A stretch of 43,658 nt of DNA, from contig NZ_JACB01000067.1 in NCBI RefSeq assembly GCF_000520975.1, forward strand, positions 1-43,658, given 5' to 3'. Positions 42,579 to 43,658 of this stretch are shown here, piece after piece; position 1 is the stretch's first letter, and the number at the start of each line of letters is the position of its first letter. The stretch is from Aquimarina megaterium XH134 (GTDB lineage Bacteria; Bacteroidota; Bacteroidia; Flavobacteriales; Flavobacteriaceae). Both the position numbers and the translations under genes were made by a program. Under the pieces are notes generated by a model that was not told the DNA's origin, searched no databases, and saw only the letters and a program-made list of their open reading frames with translations.

Positions 42579-43658
42579 ATGAAATTAGATATCGCAGTAT
42601 TATCAGGAGACGGTATTGGCCCAGAAGTGACCGCACAGGCTATAAAAGCATTAGAGGCAATCGCACATAACTTTGATCATTCCTTTATTTTTAAAGAAGG
42701 ATTAGTAGGTGCTATTGCCATTGACAAAACCGGAACCCCATTACCAGATGAAACCTTAGAACTCTGTGTACAAACAGATGCTGTTTTGTTTGGCGCAATT
42801 GGTGCTCCAAAATATGACAACGACCCTAGTGCTCCGGTTCGTCCCGAACAAGGTCTATTAAAATTACGAAAAGAACTTGGGCTCTATGCTAATATTCGTC
42901 CTGTAAAGGCCTATTCTACTTTAATCGACAAATCACCTCTTAAACGTGAGATTATCGAAGGAACAGATATTTCTATCTATCGTGAGTTAACTGGTGGTAT
43001 CTATTTTGGTAAAAAAGAATTAAGCGATGATGGTAACGTTGCTTCTGATCTTTGCGAATATTCTAGAGAAGAAATCGAACGTATCGCTCATTTGGCATTT
43101 AAAGCAGCACAAAAGCGAAGAAAAAAACTTACTCTTGTAGATAAAGCCAATGTATTAGAATCATCTCGCTTATGGAGAAAAGTAGTTACCGAAATCGCTG
43201 TAGCCTATAGCGATGTAACCTTAGACTTTTTATTTGTTGATAATGCTGCAATGCAAATGATACTCAACCCTAGTCAGTTTGATGTAATTCTTACCGAAAA
43301 CATGTTTGGTGATATTATTTCTGACGAAGCTAGTGTGATTGGTGGATCTATTGGTCTCTTAGCATCTGCTTCTATTGGAAATACATGCTGTATGTTTGAG
43401 CCTATACATGGATCTTATCCGCAGGCAACAGGAAAAGGAATAGCTAATCCAATTGCCGCTATATTATCTGCCGCTATGTTATTAGAGCATTTTAATTTAT
43501 TAGGAGAAGCCAATGCAATTAGAGATGCTGTAGAAAAAGCGTTAGAGTTAAATCTTACTACTTCTGATCTAAATCCTAGTAACCCACTTACCACAGAAAA
43601 AGTAGGAGATTTTATTGCTGATTACATATTAAATCCCGAGGATTCTAATATCAATTTT
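42579..43658 (+). CDS. leuB: 3-isopropylmalate dehydrogenase (3' end beyond window)
   Basis: The frame opens at ATG 42579 and runs 360 codons to the right edge without a stop. The family length of about 355-370 residues means only a few codons are missing. It starts MKLDIAVLSGDGIGPEV and contains LLKLRKELGLYANIRPVK, IYRELTGGIYFG, LTLVDKANVLESSRLWR, and the NAD/metal-binding LTENMFGDIISDEAS with EPIHGSYPQATGKGIANP. It oxidises and decarboxylates 3-isopropylmalate to 4-methyl-2-oxopentanoate with NAD+. It is the fourth gene of the leucine operon, in the order leuACDB. Confidence 0.96.
   Translation, partial: MKLDIAVLSGDGIGPEVTAQAIKALEAIAHNFDHSFIFKEGLVGAIAIDKTGTPLPDETLELCVQTDAVLFGAIGAPKYDNDPSAPVRPEQGLLKLRKELGLYANIRPVKAYSTLIDKSPLKREIIEGTDISIYRELTGGIYFGKKELSDDGNVASDLCEYSREEIERIAHLAFKAAQKRRKKLTLVDKANVLESSRLWRKVVTEIAVAYSDVTLDFLFVDNAAMQMILNPSQFDVILTENMFGDIISDEASVIGGSIGLLASASIGNTCCMFEPIHGSYPQATGKGIANPIAAILSAAMLLEHFNLLGEANAIRDAVEKALELNLTTSDLNPSNPLTTEKVGDFIADYILNPEDSNINF

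Overview
The window looks like a chromosomal segment of a marine-type Flavobacteriaceae (Bacteroidota). It is strongly AT-rich. Secreted proteins carry type IX secretion (T9SS) C-terminal domains of both kinds, type A on the S8 protease and type B on the choice-of-anchor L protein. Several promoters fit the Bacteroidota TTG / TAnnTTTG pattern, and families such as GIN/DUF2807, PycTM (DUF5706) and KDO-independent LpxL-like acyltransferases are typical of this group. Aquimarina or a near relative is a reasonable guess, but that is inference. I see no rRNA, tRNA or CRISPR array.

Region 1 (1-8750) is the accessory part. On the minus strand it holds two versions of one cassette: fibre-like secreted proteins with NVGIGT repeats, followed by a subtilisin-like S8 protease. 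Locus A (4050 down to 1) has three intact fibre genes and an S8 gene cut by the window edge. Locus B (8704 down to 4929) has one decayed fibre gene and an intact 878-residue S8 protease. Locus A is headed by a 289-bp near-identical copy of the 3' end of the phosphoesterase/barrel gene that heads locus B. This points to an old tandem duplication of barrel-gene tail, fibre and protease. A broken transposase fragment sits exactly at the junction (4340-4589).

Region 2 (8751-18356) holds a 1234-residue lipoprotein that joins a metallophosphoesterase, a possible kinase-like middle domain and an Omp85-type barrel. Next come a divergent HD-phosphohydrolase fused to a PycTM (Pycsar effector-type) membrane domain, a large GAF-domain protein, a TlpA-like thioredoxin lipoprotein and a rhomboid protease.

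Region 3 (18497-27308) has three tandem lipid A-type acyltransferases of 299 residues each and glmM, both concerned with the cell envelope. It continues with an ACP phosphodiesterase / gamma-glutamyltransferase / AlkD run and a GIN-domain protein. Region 4 (27309-34837) has a small cysteine-rich peptide with a double-glycine leader, then dnaK, L-serine dehydratase, an NTF2-like secreted protein, panB, an RluA-type pseudouridine synthase and a DMT transporter.

Region 5 (34841-43658) has the choice-of-anchor L T9SS cargo, an unrecognised helical protein and the leucine operon leuA-leuC-leuD-leuB. LeuA is a short form without the usual allosteric domain, and leuB runs off the right edge. Most of regions 3-5 is ordinary core metabolism. 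The unusual material is the duplicated fibre/protease locus, the HD-PycTM fusion, the phosphoesterase-barrel fusion and the cysteine-rich leader peptide.
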